Positions 1 through 10,696 of a DNA stretch of 64,000 nucleotides are shown here, piece after piece. Origin of the DNA: Tillus elongatus (Eukaryota; Arthropoda; Insecta; Coleoptera; Cleridae); assembly GCA_964006375.1 (NCBI GenBank), contig OZ023269.1, positions 131,653,809-131,717,808 on the forward strand, read 5' to 3'. The notes beneath the pieces were generated by a model. It worked only from the letters and a program-made list of their open reading frames with translations, was not told the DNA's origin and did no database searches. The position numbers and the translations under genes were made by a program. Each line of letters begins with the position of its first letter. The first letter of the stretch is position 1.

Positions 1-19
1 ACATCATAATACAGTTTTC

Positions 20-140
20 AGACCTGACAATCGGTAGATGTGCGAATGGTGTAAACACCACAGTCGAGGTACCAACATCACACACAGACCCGACGATTGT
101 TTCGGTGACAAAGTTAACGTCATCAGAGGGATGAATTAAC
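20..140 (-). ncRNA. Hammerhead-like ribozyme relic, HHR-2 copy 1
   Basis: On the minus strand the core CTGATGA (positions 126-120) is followed by a degenerate stem II and GAAA (103-100). Stem III is ACAATCG (100-94) pairing with CGATTGT (33-27) across a roughly 60-nt loop, then C at 26 as the predicted cleavage nucleotide. Stem I is CCT (129-127) with AGG (25-23). One extra nucleotide lies between the core A9 and stem II, and stem II has two mismatches. I infer a hammerhead-derived relic; activity is doubtful. Confidence 0.45.
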
Positions 141-1500
141 TTTAGTATTTCTGATATTATCCAGTGTTTTGTATATGGTATTAGTTTCTTCTTGCGTAAC
201 TTTTTTTTCGCATCTACATTTACACCGCTTTCTCATGTTTGTTCACGCAAATTCCACTGCATCTTTTAATTTGTGTAGATTCCATGTCCTTATTGTATTT
301 TCTCTTTGTTAATGCATTTTTTGGGCTATGCCAGTACCAGATTATGGTATATCTGTAGGTACCAGGATATGAGTACCTGGAGCTCAACAAATTTCTGTGA
401 CATTTTTTAGTGATGATAGTAATGTAATAATGATGATACCTTCCTGTAACCACTGGTGCTTTCCATGTTTATCGTTTTCTTTTGAGTACTTGAAAGATTG
501 TGTTCGTTATAATTAGACCATTCCATCTCAAATGAAAACTTAAATTGCCCTCAAAAATTCTGATTCTTTTACGTATTTCTTTGGTAAATATCTTAAAAGA
601 AATAAGTTTTATAAAAATTTACTACCATAATGTACTTGTTGCATCTAAACTTTTTTGCCTTCTTAAGCAAAGTACTTAAGATTATTTTTCTTTTATCTGT
701 AATTTAACATTTGCATAAACGTGATTGGTCTGAAAACGAGCCTGTTTTTAGTTTACTGTGTGGTTATCATTTAATAAATCCGCTGCTTTTTTAACTGTAA
801 TTTCTTATAAAAGTTTAAAATAAAATTTCCATTTATTTTCACCTTGTTCTCCAGTGAAATAAATTAAAACTCTTGAGTTATCTTGCTCTATCTTATAATG
901 AATAATGAACTTCCTCTCATCTTTGTAAGCTTCAGTCTAATATGTATTTTATAATAACGGAGTAATTGCTTTGTTAATTTTAATAATCGCGCTGAGGTTT
1001 ACGGTAGTGAATTGAAGTTCAGGCCATGCGTTCACAATTTATTCATTTATTCATGTTATAAATAATGGTTTGAGGGTAAGGAACAAAGGTAAATATGCTG
1101 CGGAATATGTGGATGTTCTAAGAGGGAATATAGATCAAAATAATAAGATTTGCTCTAAAATATTCATAATTTACATAACCCAATTGATTCCTATGTATAT
1201 ACAGGGCCTTTTTAAGTCTCAGTATATGTTAAGATTTCCATAATAATAATTTTGCCATTCTAAGATAAATTTGCAATTAATTTACGACAATCATTTTAGA
1301 TATTAACAAGAATAATAAAAAGATTTTCTAAACATTTTCTTCAAATAAGAACTAGTTTATGTCTGTGACATTTTTTTTTTTTTTTGGTACAGAAGAACAG
1401 CTTTTTATGAAATTTCTAATCCGCGCCATTTTATATCCTTTGGGTAAATTCGTAGTTACTAATTTTATTCATGAAATACTGTTTCATTTCTTCAAAACAT
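141..1500. other. No recognisable gene
   Basis: AT-rich sequence with no coding signal I can support. It holds a T run near 1371-1385 and, near 627-655, a degenerate reverse copy of the 38-bp hairpin motif that recurs through the window. Confidence 0.6.
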
Positions 1501-1502
1501 CA

Positions 1503-2373
1503 TATTATCAAAAAATCCATAACATATTGCCGCAAAGGGTTGCCAGATGTTTTGGCTGAATTTCCCCATTCCAAGTTTTAGGAATCCCCAACATTCAAAA
1601 GTTTTTCAGAAAAATCCCCAAAGACTAGATAAAGATATTAGTCTTAAGACTCTGGGGGCTGTTAGGACCCCTATGATATCACCAAAAAATCCATAAGATA
1701 TTGCCGTAAAGGGTTGCCAGATGTTTTGGCTGAATTTCCCCATTCCAAGTTTTAGGAATCCCCAAAATTCAAAAGTTTTTCAGAAAAATCCCCAAAGACT
1801 AGATAAAGATATTAGTCTTAAGACTCCGGGGGCTGTTAGGACCCCTATGATATTACCAAAAAATCCATAAGATATTGCCGTAAAGGGTTGCCAGATGTTT
1901 TGGCTGAATTTCCCCATTCCAAGTTTTAGGAATCCCCAAAATTCAAAAGTTTTTCAGAAAAATCCCCAAAGACTAGATAAAGATATTAGTCTTAAGAGTC
2001 TGGGGGCTGTTAGGACCCCTATGATATCACCAAAAAATCCATAAGATATTGCCGTAAAGGGTTGCCAGATGTTTTGGCTGAATTTCCCCATTCCAAGTTT
2101 TAGGAATCCCCAAAATTCAAAAGTTTTTCAGAAAAATCCCCAAAGACTAGATAAAGATATTAGTCTTAAGACTCCGGGGGCTGCTAGGACCCCTATGATA
2201 TCACCAAAAAATCCATAAGATATTGCCGTAAAGGGTTGCCAGATGTTTTGGCTGAATTTCCCCATTCCAAGTTTTAGGAATCCCCAAAATTCAAAAGTTT
2301 TTCAGAAAAATCCCCAAAGACTAGATAAAGATATTAGTCTTAAGACTCTGGGGGCTGTTAGGACCCCTATGAT
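1503..2373. repeat. 174-bp tandem satellite, five units
   Basis: The landmark TGCCAGATGT recurs at 1541, 1715, 1889, 2063 and 2237, an exact 174-bp period. Units 2-5 differ at only a few positions; unit 1 is slightly more divergent at its 5' edge. The units contain no long open frame. The array ends abruptly at 2373 against a LINE-C fragment. The unit length is close to one nucleosome repeat, as is common for satellites; whether a large array exists elsewhere cannot be seen here. Confidence 0.95.
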
Positions 2374-2528
2374 ACAGCAAAGTGCAGTACGAAGATAGAC
2401 AGTCGTGTTTCTATCTGGCCTCTCCATGTAGTCCTTCGCTTGTCTACAGCCATTGACCGACCTCCAGTCCATCTATTTAGGGTGTCGGAGACCACCTTCG
2501 TACTTATGCCCTGTACAGGCTCCGGGGC

Positions 2529-2529
<1 letters not shown>
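2374..2529 (-). pseudogene. LINE-C fragment, region downstream of RNase H
   Basis: Read on the minus strand this gives [15 protein letters not shown] and [10 protein letters not shown]. It aligns along its length with about 10256-10370 of the longer LINE-C copy, which has the GPEL-AIGIS-KKVVSDALDK segment after the RNase H domain. It is a short 5'- and 3'-truncated piece wedged between the satellite and a TA array. Confidence 0.6.

Positions 2530-2530
<1 letters not shown>

Positions 2531-2613
<83 letters not shown>
2531..2613. repeat. (TA)n microsatellite
   Basis: About 41 uninterrupted TA units. The left flank is a LINE-C fragment; the right flank is unassigned, so this array is not in a TADR context. 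Confidence 0.97.
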
Positions 2614-2616
<3 letters not shown>

Positions 2617-2854
2617 TGTGAAACACACTTAGGGAATAAAATTCATTATTCAGCAAAAAATAGTTTTTGTGGAAAACGCTGAGACACTTGAAGTTTAATT
2701 TGTCTTATAATCATAGTTAAAAAAAACTCCCACTCTTTTACCCCCACCACTTTATCCATTTAAAAAAAATAGCAACCCTACATTTTTTATCACAATTCGA
2801 TGGATCACATTTTTCTGAATGCGGAGATACCCCATATGTGTGGTCTAATATTAC

Positions 2855-3185
2855 AGTTTTTAACACAGGGTGGAAATTTAATACCGGAAAATTAAAACTA
2901 AACAGTTAACCCTGAAGTTAAAGTTTCGAAAATAAACTTAATAAAAACGTCCCTTTCTTATAATAATTGTTGAAAATGTTCCCCATTCACTTGCACACGG
3001 CGAAATAATCTGCTCTGGAATTCTTCACTGACTCTTATCTTAAATTTCTTATCTTGTCTTTGATCTAAAACGTACTTGGTATCATTAATTGTTTCGTATT
3101 AACTACCAATTTTTGCAGTGTGAAAGATGAAATTTAACAGTTCTGTTTTATTTTGTGGTGTCTTGAATGCACGGTCTCCTAATAA
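2855..3185 (-). pseudogene. IS630/Tc1-like transposase, C-terminal fragment
   Basis: The minus strand encodes FKTPQNKTELLNFIF and then EEFQSRLFRRVQVNGEHF with a stop soon after. This is the C-terminal signature of the same transposase group as the plus-strand copy at 3235-4310 (compare QFQSRLFRCVQVNGEHFEQA there). Downstream on the minus strand is a possible terminal repeat containing ACCCTGTGTTAAAAACTG (2855-2872 region). It is a different, related element lying in opposite orientation to its neighbour. Confidence 0.6.
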
Positions 3186-3234
3186 GTTAGTCGTAATTTT
3201 GTTCCGATAATTTCAATTAATTTTTGGTCTAATA

Positions 3235-4310
3235 ATGCGATACTTAACTGAAAGTCTCCAAACAGAAATATTAATGATGATTGGGTATGTTGATATGTGT
3301 AGAACACAGGCACAAGTTGTTAACCTATTTAATGAAAAACATCAAGATTTGCCCCCGCCAACCCAGGGAACTGTGCCTAGGATACATTCACAGTTTCGTG
3401 ATTATGGACACGTTAAACCACTACCTAGGACACCCAAGTTTGTTGAAGAAGATGTAAAACTCAATATTTTATTGACTTTTCAAGAAGATACAGGAACTTC
3501 TAGCCGTCGAGTTGCACGTGAAAATGATGTTAGTCAATCAACAGTTTTAAGGTGTCTCATAAACGAAAAAATGCATCCGTATAAACTACAACACGTTCAA
3601 GAGTTGATTGACGGTGATTCTGATAGAATACTGCAATTTTGTGAACAACTGCTGGACATGTTACATAGAAATGTTATTTCTTCTGCTGACGTTTTGTTAT
3701 CCGATGAAGCAACAATCTTTTGAATGGCGGTGTAAACAGGCACAATTGCAGATACTGGGCTGCCGAAAACCCCCACTGGATGCGACACACACTCGGCGTC
3801 CTCAGAAGTTGAACGTTTGGGCTGGTATCATTGGTGATCACGTAGTTGGACCTGTTTTTATAGAAAATCTAAGCGATCCAAGATATTTAGAAATGCTAAG
3901 AGAACAGGTTGTCCCAATGTTAGCAGAAATGTAGTGTAACCTAATATTCCCTATGAAAGGATATCGTTTCAACAAGACGGTGCACCGCCCCACTTTGTAC
4001 TTCAAGCACGGGAGTATTTACACGAAGTCTTTCCACAAAGATGGATTGGACGAAGAGGTTTCGTAGAATGGCCCGCTAGATCATCAGATATTAGACCTCT
4101 TGATTTCTTTTTGTGGGAAAAGCTTAAAAACAGAGTACATAAAAGGCATCCTGCTGATTTAGATGATTTGAAAATAAAAAATAACAACATAAATTATGAA
4201 CGTAACGCCTGACGTGTTGAACAGAGTTAGGAAACAATTCCAGAGCAGATTATTTCGTTGTGTGCAAGTGAATGGAGAACATTTTGAACAAGCCCTGAAT
4301 TCATTATAAG
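3235..4310 (+). pseudogene. IS630/Tc1-mariner-like transposase with DUF4817-type N-terminus
   Basis: An ATG at 3235 opens 162 codons with the N-terminal helix-turn-helix pattern YVDMCRTQAQVVNLFNEKH typical of this insect group. The first catalytic Asp lies in LLSDEATIF. After frameshifts near 3718 and 3800 the frame resumes with NRHNCRYWAAENPHW, QKLNVWAGIIGDHVVGPVF, then QQDGAPPHF (second Asp) and ARSSDIRPLDFFLW (third Asp), 36 residues apart. The C-terminus ends with RCVQVNGEHFEQA near 4295. Frameshifts and a stop near 3931 make it non-functional as it stands. Paired terminal repeats were not found. Confidence 0.87.
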
Positions 4311-4384
4311 TAAAATCAACTTGCTTGTTAAGGTATGTAATAGCAATATAGTTACTTATAATGAATTGAGGATTCTGTATCACA

Positions 4385-4870
4385 AATTTCCAAGATATCG
4401 GCTTGTGGAGTATAGTGTTGAACCCATTGGAGTACTTCGAGTTTGTTTTGGAAAAGGAACTAAGTGTTCGATGAATGTTCTACAAATTCTGGTGTTTATT
4501 CTTGATAATCTCATGGATTTGAGATAGAGGCATATTAGATAATAAGGAAACGATGTCAAAACTAACAAGGAAGTCATTTTGATAAATGGTGCCATTATGA
4601 AGAAGATCAATAAAATGAATCGATGTTTTGGCGTAGAATATAGCTTTCTCTAGGAATCGCTGGAGAGTTTTGGGTAAATGTTTTGAGAATTTTTGTATCG
4701 GTAACCGGTGGGCAGTAACGATGGGGCGAAGATGGACATGAGGCTTATAGATTTTCGGGAGACCGTATTTTCTAGCGATGTGAGAGGGTTTTTAGCGGCA
4801 ACCAGTTCTTTTTTATGTCAACTCAGCCCAGACATGAAATAATATAATATCTATATGAGGCTTTGATTTT
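4385..4870 (-). pseudogene. Penelope-like element reverse transcriptase fragment
   Basis: The minus strand encodes YGLPKIYKPHVHLRPIV (about 4790-4735), then FIDLLHNGTIYQNDFLVSFDIVSLLSNMP (palm motif A, VSFD, about 4600-4530) and GSTP-like motif B as STPMGS with a displaced ADILEI. These are in the order expected of Penelope-like RTs. Small indels break the frame after motif B. No GIY-YIG endonuclease or full 5' end was seen. Penelope-like elements are the class known to carry hammerhead ribozymes in their terminal repeats, which matters given the ribozymes elsewhere in this window. Confidence 0.8.
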
Positions 4871-5964
4871 TGTATGTATCGATTGAGAACATTGCGCCTA
4901 TGTTACCGAAATAATTCAGCAGTTTTATTAAATATATTATAACGACATGCATGTTGTTGCGACATATTTTTTCCTGTGATCTATGTATGAACTTTGACAT
5001 AGCCGACTGTATGATTAAAAATTGATTTAGATGTCACAAGAAAAAGCTTAAAGGTATGTGCATCAAAATGTGCACTGCGTAGTGAATGATAAAGCGTCTA
5101 TGTTTCTGGCTTTAATGAAGAACCGTGCATACATTTCTGTTTGAAATTTGTGCAGTTTTTTTCATGAAAATAAAATAAAAGCAGTAACCACTCAAATTTC
5201 CAACATACCAGACGTATAGTCAATAAACATACAAGTTGATGGGATTACACAGAAGCCGAAAGGCTCAGTGCCTCAGTTATTTATGAGCGTATATCACTAC
5301 TAAAAAATGAGACGTCTTGTCACAAAAGTTTCTACTCTGTACATCGCCCTCTCATTCCCGTTTGTCTCTCAAAACACTTATACTTTTTTATGATACACGT
5401 AGCGTAGGTTTTTCTTTTATTTGAAGACCCTCAACATATCAAGGTGCATTCACTACTGACGAAAATACTTCCGGTGGGTGTACGATTATACTGTATAAGA
5501 AATGATTTCATGAAAGAGAGCCATGAAATAAAACGTTGACGAGCAAATGATAGAACTAGAGGAGCGCCTCGAGTCAAAATATATTGAAGATCACAAAATA
5601 AAAGACAGAGATATCGTTAGGTCACAGAACAAGGCCAGGTTACCTTTATAAAATTGTAGATACAACTCCAAAGAAAATATGTATATTTACAGTTTAAAAT
5701 GACCCGATGCGGCAAGTGCGTTACGGTAGAGTTTTCGTAAGAATTTGATTGGATTTAAAAACACAACTACAGATGATTCAGAACTATGGGATCAAACTGC
5801 TAATGGCGATTCACCGCCACCAGTGAGGACATTTGAATAAAATAACCTATTCCCGAGAATGTCTTCCTAAGCCACTACGGCACTATGCCGCTTTGAGACA
5901 CCATTCATTAAAAATGTGCTTACCGGAGTTTTTGTGTATTTTATTACTGAATTTCCTTTAAAAA
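4871..5964. other. No recognisable gene
   Basis: Unassigned AT-rich sequence. A degenerate forward copy of the 38-bp hairpin motif lies near 5703-5740 (GCGGCAAGTGCGTTACGG). A short open stretch near 5545-5650 (EQMIELEERLESKYIEDHK) was not recognised. Confidence 0.5.
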
Positions 5965-7485
5965 AAATCACTAACGAGGAGATCTCGACTTTTGAATTTT
6001 GAAAAAAATTGTTCAAATGAGCGCGAACTAGGCCCCCTAGAACACATATCCGGGGTCAGATTCAATTTTTATATTTTATATGTTTATATATATAATGTAT
6101 CACACCGATAACTCAAAAAATAATGGGCCGATTTTAATAAAATCTGGTAAGTAAATTATTTTTACAAGTGGCTTGGATAATTCCGTTAGCCAGGAAAATC
6201 GGACCAGTCTTTCCGGGAAAATTTTAGGTTTTCTTTTGAACAAAATTCATATCTCCGGAAATTTTACTTAATAAAGCAAAACTTTAGTGCCACTAAAAGT
6301 CAGAGAAGACTCAATACCAAAATATTGTACGTATTAAACAAAATCTATTAAATATTACAGACAACGTTTATCTTTTCATGGCGCAAAATGTCCAAGGAGT
6401 ACCAGAAAGATTACTTTGAAACTTTTATGATTTTTCTCCTGTAAATGTCAAACTGGAGATTTGAAACGTGACAATTAGTATAAGTGTTGTGGTTTATAAA
6501 TGGTAAATATTGCATAAAATGTATATTAGAATGTTCTAGATTTATGCTACACTTCTCATTTGTTGAAATAGTTGCAAAATCTGCCTCTAAAGACCTTACA
6601 TATTACAAGTAAATAACTTAAGACCATTATAGGTTATCTAACTTTCATTGCAGTCTGATAGAAGGCTTACAGTGGTGTAATTGTTAAATGCATTGCTGAT
6701 GAGCGAAGGGACCCCGGTTCAAATCTTACGCTGACTGAATTTCTCTTTTAACTTTTTTTAAAACTTTTTTTCGCCTTTGATTCAATTTTAACGTTACCTC
6801 ATCAGATTGTGTAATTCCAATATTTTTTTAGCGAATTTTTGTTGAAAATAAAAGATACGCACTTTTAAGACTTAATTCAAGTTTAACTGCAGCTGTTGTT
6901 GCCCTTAGTTGGTAAAACCGTTCCACAGTTAACATAGATGTAAGAGATTTGTAACATCAGAAGAGGTTGTTTTCTTCTCTACAACCGGATTAAATTTTTA
7001 CAGCATCCACACGCAAAATAATTTTCTCTGTGAAGCCACAGAAAAAGTATCTAGTTCTGTATTTAGACCAGATTTTGAATATTCTTTAATTTATTTAATT
7101 TATTTCTATTAGCTAATTTACTTGTACAAAATGTTCTTTTAATAGCGAATTTTTTATAAATGAGTCTAATGAATTTTCTTTGAAGAAACATTCATGGGCA
7201 ATTTTTGTATGAAAAGTTATTCAATTGATGAAACATTTTTTAATGAAATTCGTTAAGAATAAGGTTTAAATGGATTTTCATGCAAACAAATATTTTTTGA
7301 AATTTTAATTACAGATTAGGTATATAATTTGAATTTTTTGTATTCTTTTAGCAAAATTTTGTATAAAAAATATTTAGCCAAATTTGATGCCTGCTTTCAT
7401 TAAAAAAGGCTTATTTGCCATTAAAAACATTTTGATAAAAATTCACTACCATAACGCACTTGCTGCGTCCAGATTTTTTATTTTT
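5965..7485 (-). repeat. TADR copy, minus orientation, short TA centre
   Basis: This matches, in reverse, the TADR copies at 53690-55410 and 62810-63755. Left to right it carries the GAGATCTCGACTTTTGAATT block, the CCCCCTAGAACACATATCCG block, only a short TA-rich centre (about 6065-6100), the CACACCGATAACTCAAAAAA block, the GTTAGCCAGGAAAATCGGAC block, a tRNA-like module and finally a reverse 38-bp hairpin motif at 7440-7480. This is the copy in which the TA centre has not expanded. Confidence 0.75.
6668..6745 (+). pseudogene. tRNA-like module within TADR
   Basis: An A-box-like TGGTGTAATTGTTAAATG is followed by a B-box-like CGGTTCAAATC at the correct spacing. Equivalent modules occur at 20890-20965 and 54475-54560. 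Acceptor pairing is poor, so this looks like a tRNA-derived (SINE-type) pol III promoter carried inside the repeat rather than a working tRNA. Confidence 0.4.
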
Positions 7486-7519
7486 AGGTTTTGAACATTA
7501 TCTACAGCAATTATTGTAA

Positions 7520-7725
7520 ATTAAAAAATACTGAGGCAGAAAGTGCGTTGTGGCAATGAATCAGGTAAAAGAAGTACTGACGCAGCAAGTGCGTTATGAT
7601 AACGACTAAGGTAGGGACGAATTTTAAAATTGTGATGCAGCAAGTGTGTTATGCTAACGAATAAGACATCACTATGTACTATGGAAGAAAATGTTGACGC
7701 AGCACGCCGATTACGGTAACGAATA
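7520..7725 (+). repeat. Four degenerate tandem copies of the 38-bp hairpin motif
   Basis: Forward motif copies begin near 7526, 7576, 7640 and 7692, each a variant of GACGCAGCAAGTGCGTTATG followed by variants of AACGAATAAG. Spacing is about 50-65 bp. They directly follow a reverse copy that ends the neighbouring TADR. Confidence 0.6.
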
Positions 7726-7819
7726 AGATATCAATATGTAACAATTTTGCTAATAAATTACAAAATACGAACGATTTATTTAGTATTACTTGATTTTGTC
7801 ACACCTACTTCAAATGTCT

Positions 7820-8170
7820 GTTTTTGTTTCTTTAACGTCGGCCTATTTCCGCGACTATGGCCAATCACCGACGCCAGGGAGCAATGTCATCTCACTATCC
7901 TGGAAATGTTGCCGAACTACTGCCTTTCTGTGAGGAGGGTAGGGATCTTTAACGTGCCCAACATCGCGTGGACACGGGAGCGACTGCTTCACGCCCCCTC
8001 CGAAGGGCGGAACGTGCAGACATTCAACTTACTAAAATACAATGTCAGAACCTCGGTTGATGTTAATGTTACAGTTTGTACTGAAAAGTGAAAGGAGAAC
8101 CCTGGGATCGAACCCAGTACCCTTCGGTTCAGAGGCACACGTTGTTGCTCCTGAACCACCGAGGCTCTAC
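7820..8170 (-). mobile_element. SINE-1 copy
   Basis: On the minus strand a tRNA-like head (CCTCGGTGGTTCAGGAGC as A box, GGGTTCGATCCCAGG as B box) is followed by a body containing GCACGTTCCGCCCTTCGGAG, GCCCAACATCGCGTGGACAC-type sequence and a 3' end GCGGAAATAGGCCGACGTTA running into AAAG/A-rich sequence. The same sequence recurs at 26662-26967 and 60651-61007. Confidence 0.78.
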
Positions 8171-8334
8171 CTACATAAAATAGAAGTTAATTTTTAAAAT
8201 ATACGCGGCGTTGTAATTACTTTTTTATTACTTAAGTTTATTGCTTATTTCCGTAGTTTCTACATTACTAATTAAAATACTTTTAATTTTTTTCTAATAG
8301 GAATAAGTTAAATATAATTAAGAACTATAACAAT

Positions 8335-8470
8335 TTTTTTCAGATATAACGGGAATTAATTTGGGAGTACCTCAGGGTTCTTTTCATGAACCTGTATGAA
8401 TTTTGCTTTTTATTAATATTACTGATCTATCTGATGGTTTTGCTATTTTGATAGATCTTATCTCGTATTT
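8335..8470 (+). pseudogene. Non-LTR reverse transcriptase remnant
   Basis: GVPQGSFHEPV then a stop and LLFINITDLSDGFAILID. The GVPQGS motif and the following FIN-DLSD spacing match the palm of CR1/Jockey-type RTs. It is too short and decayed to place in a family. Confidence 0.45.
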
Positions 8471-9440
8471 CTGAAAAAGTGCAGTTTAATTTTATGAGTT
8501 TTATAAGTGATTGACGAATTAATCTTTTATTGCGAAGGATTTTTTCAGAAATAATATGAGCTGATCTGGAATATGTGAGGACCCGTTTCTTGGAACTGTC
8601 TCGTTTTTGCTTTGTAACAAAATCAATGATTTCACTCCTCATTTTTTTAATGAATTTCTCTGTTTTGGAAGCTCAAAGTTTGATTTTTAATTAGCTTTCT
8701 AACCAATTGTTGGATTTTATTTTATTATAACTAACAAGTTGAGTTGTCTTTTGGTTAACTCTATGGATACTATTTAAAAGTTATTTACCTGGTTTAACTT
8801 TATAGGTAAATTTTATAGTTTCGTGTTGAAACTTTTGTAGTTCTTTAGCCACAAGCTTATTCGTTTTCTAAAAGTAATATAATAAGGTAATTCGAGAATT
8901 TATTATTTTTTCTGCAATCCAAGATCGATATACACATATAAAATGTTTTACTATGTTTCATATATTTCTAACAGTTTTTTAAATAACCTTCAATAGAGCC
9001 ACCAAGGAGTTGTTAAGTTTTTCTCTCAATCACATTTTACATATTTTGAGTCTATAATCTTTTAATTCAAAGTAAAATTAGTGGCATTTATAATTACTGG
9101 TACCATGGCGTATAATATGTCACATTGTCGTCATCGATACTTTTTATCATGTATTTATTATTAGTCTGTTCTAAAAGGGAAGGAGAGTAAATTCACAGTT
9201 AACTGGCTGCCATTATCTATTTACGCCCCATATATTGTAATTTTATATGTATATAAATAAAGAGTCGCCCATCACTGACAGGTATTGTTGGATATATTTA
9301 ACAGTGTCATTTTTATACAGGAGTCGTTACGTTCAAAACGAAGTGATCTAAATCTCATTTTTATGTTAATTCGTTTGATTGATTCTTCGTCGGCAGTTGA
9401 TTACAGTGCAAATTATGATAAGCCACGAAATAGTTTCCTG
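8471..9440. other. No recognisable gene
   Basis: AT-rich, stop-dense sequence without a recognisable element. Confidence 0.5.
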
Positions 9441-9670
9441 AAGACGCTGTATTAAAGGTAAGATGCTTACTGGCAATTAGGCCACTGCTGACCCTTTTTG
9501 CTCATCTAAACTAACCTACCCTCCACCTTGAGCTCGACCTCAACGACGACAGTGATTTTGAAAAATCATCCGCCGCCGGTGAGGCTCGAACCGTCGTCCC
9601 CCGAGTCCGTATTGGAAAGTATGAATCGACTTTCCCGCACGGCCACGGAGGCGCTTAAGACGCTGTATTA
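9441..9670 (-). mobile_element. SINE-2 copy with perfect 14-bp target-site duplication
   Basis: AAGACGCTGTATTA occurs at 9441-9454 and again at 9657-9670, bracketing a 202-bp body at 9455-9656. Read on the minus strand the head is tRNA-like with a long variable arm (A box TGGCCGTGCGGGAAAGTC, B box GGTTCGAGCC), suggesting a Leu/Ser-type tRNA ancestor. A second copy lies at 61356-61562. The perfect duplication indicates a fairly recent insertion. Confidence 0.88.
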
Positions 9671-9864
9671 TCTCAAGGTGAGGACAAATAAAATTAGTGC
9701 GAATTTAATTTAAAATAACTTTTTTATAGTAAGAAACCATAACTGCATTATTTAGAAGATATATACAGTATATATGCAAAATAGTTCACAAATAAACACC
9801 ATCACAATCTACTAGCTATGTCGCCCTGTCATCGGTTACCATTGACTTTTTGTCGCTTTTATCA

Positions 9865-10540
9865 GTTCTTTTTATTCGGTTGTAGTAGTAGTAGTAGTAC
9901 TAGCAGCAGCAATGGTGGGGAGCTTTTTGCCAACCCCGGGATCCTGCAACCATGCCCTTCTCCTCCTCGGTTTCGTCACCAAACCTCCTCGACCTATAAA
10001 TGAAGATCATGGCGGTTTTCTATTGGACGGCTCTTACTTAGCTCCTCTGTAGAGTCCTAGAATCAAATTCGTAGACTATCAAAAGCCTCACATTCTCACA
10101 GGTAGTACTACGGCGTTTCTTCAGTCTCGCTGCATTCTTGGCAAATGGGATCCCTCTCGACACCAAACAATGTGAGGTGTCTTTTGAGAGTACAGTGGCT
10201 TGTCAGCACCCCAATGAGGCGGCGAAGAGCAGACCGGCTCCTACTAAGAAGCCAGAAAGAGTCGTTTCTATCCGACCTCTCCAAGAAGTCCCTCGCTTGT
10301 CAGGCTATTTATCTAGGGCATCCGAGACCACCTTCTTACTTATGCCTATAGCAAGTTCCGGGCCACAGAATGATCACCGGGAACCAAGACTTACGAGATC
10401 ATTCGCTACTTCATTCCCCGCCACGCCACAATGTCTCGGAACCCACGTAAGTTGTACCTCATTTGTCCTGGATAGCCCTGCAAGAGCGTCAGCGCACTCC
10501 TGGCCCAGCCTTTGATCTGATTCTGGGCGCGCAGACCGCG
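9865..10540 (-). pseudogene. LINE-C 3' portion with RNase H domain
   Basis: The minus strand encodes SRTNEVQLTWVPRHCGVAG followed by NEVANDL, the C-terminal RNase H1 signature (VPGHxGxxGNExADxL). Then comes CGPELAIGISKKVVSD and, after a frameshift, RSRSALRRLIGVLTSHCTLK, RHLTLFGVERDPICQEC and SETEET, the zinc-knuckle-like tail found after RNase H in R1/I-type LINEs. The 3' end near 9865-9905 has a trinucleotide tract. It carries several stops and is truncated at the 5' end. Confidence 0.78.
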
Positions 10541-10696
10541 TGACTATCCGATCAAATGTATATACATTCCTCGGGGCTTGTCCTCATAGCTACATTTTGT
10601 AGCTTCCGCACTTTACCGATTAGACCAGGTTTTCCAGAAGCTCATCTCCTAGACTTCCATTGTATCCAAGTGTGTCCTTCAAGTATTATGGTCAGA

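Noticed and set aside
2440..2682. Open frames rich in IYIYIY or FIYLFIYL
   Set aside because: These are translations of (TA)n or (TTTA)n arrays, here and at about a dozen other places.
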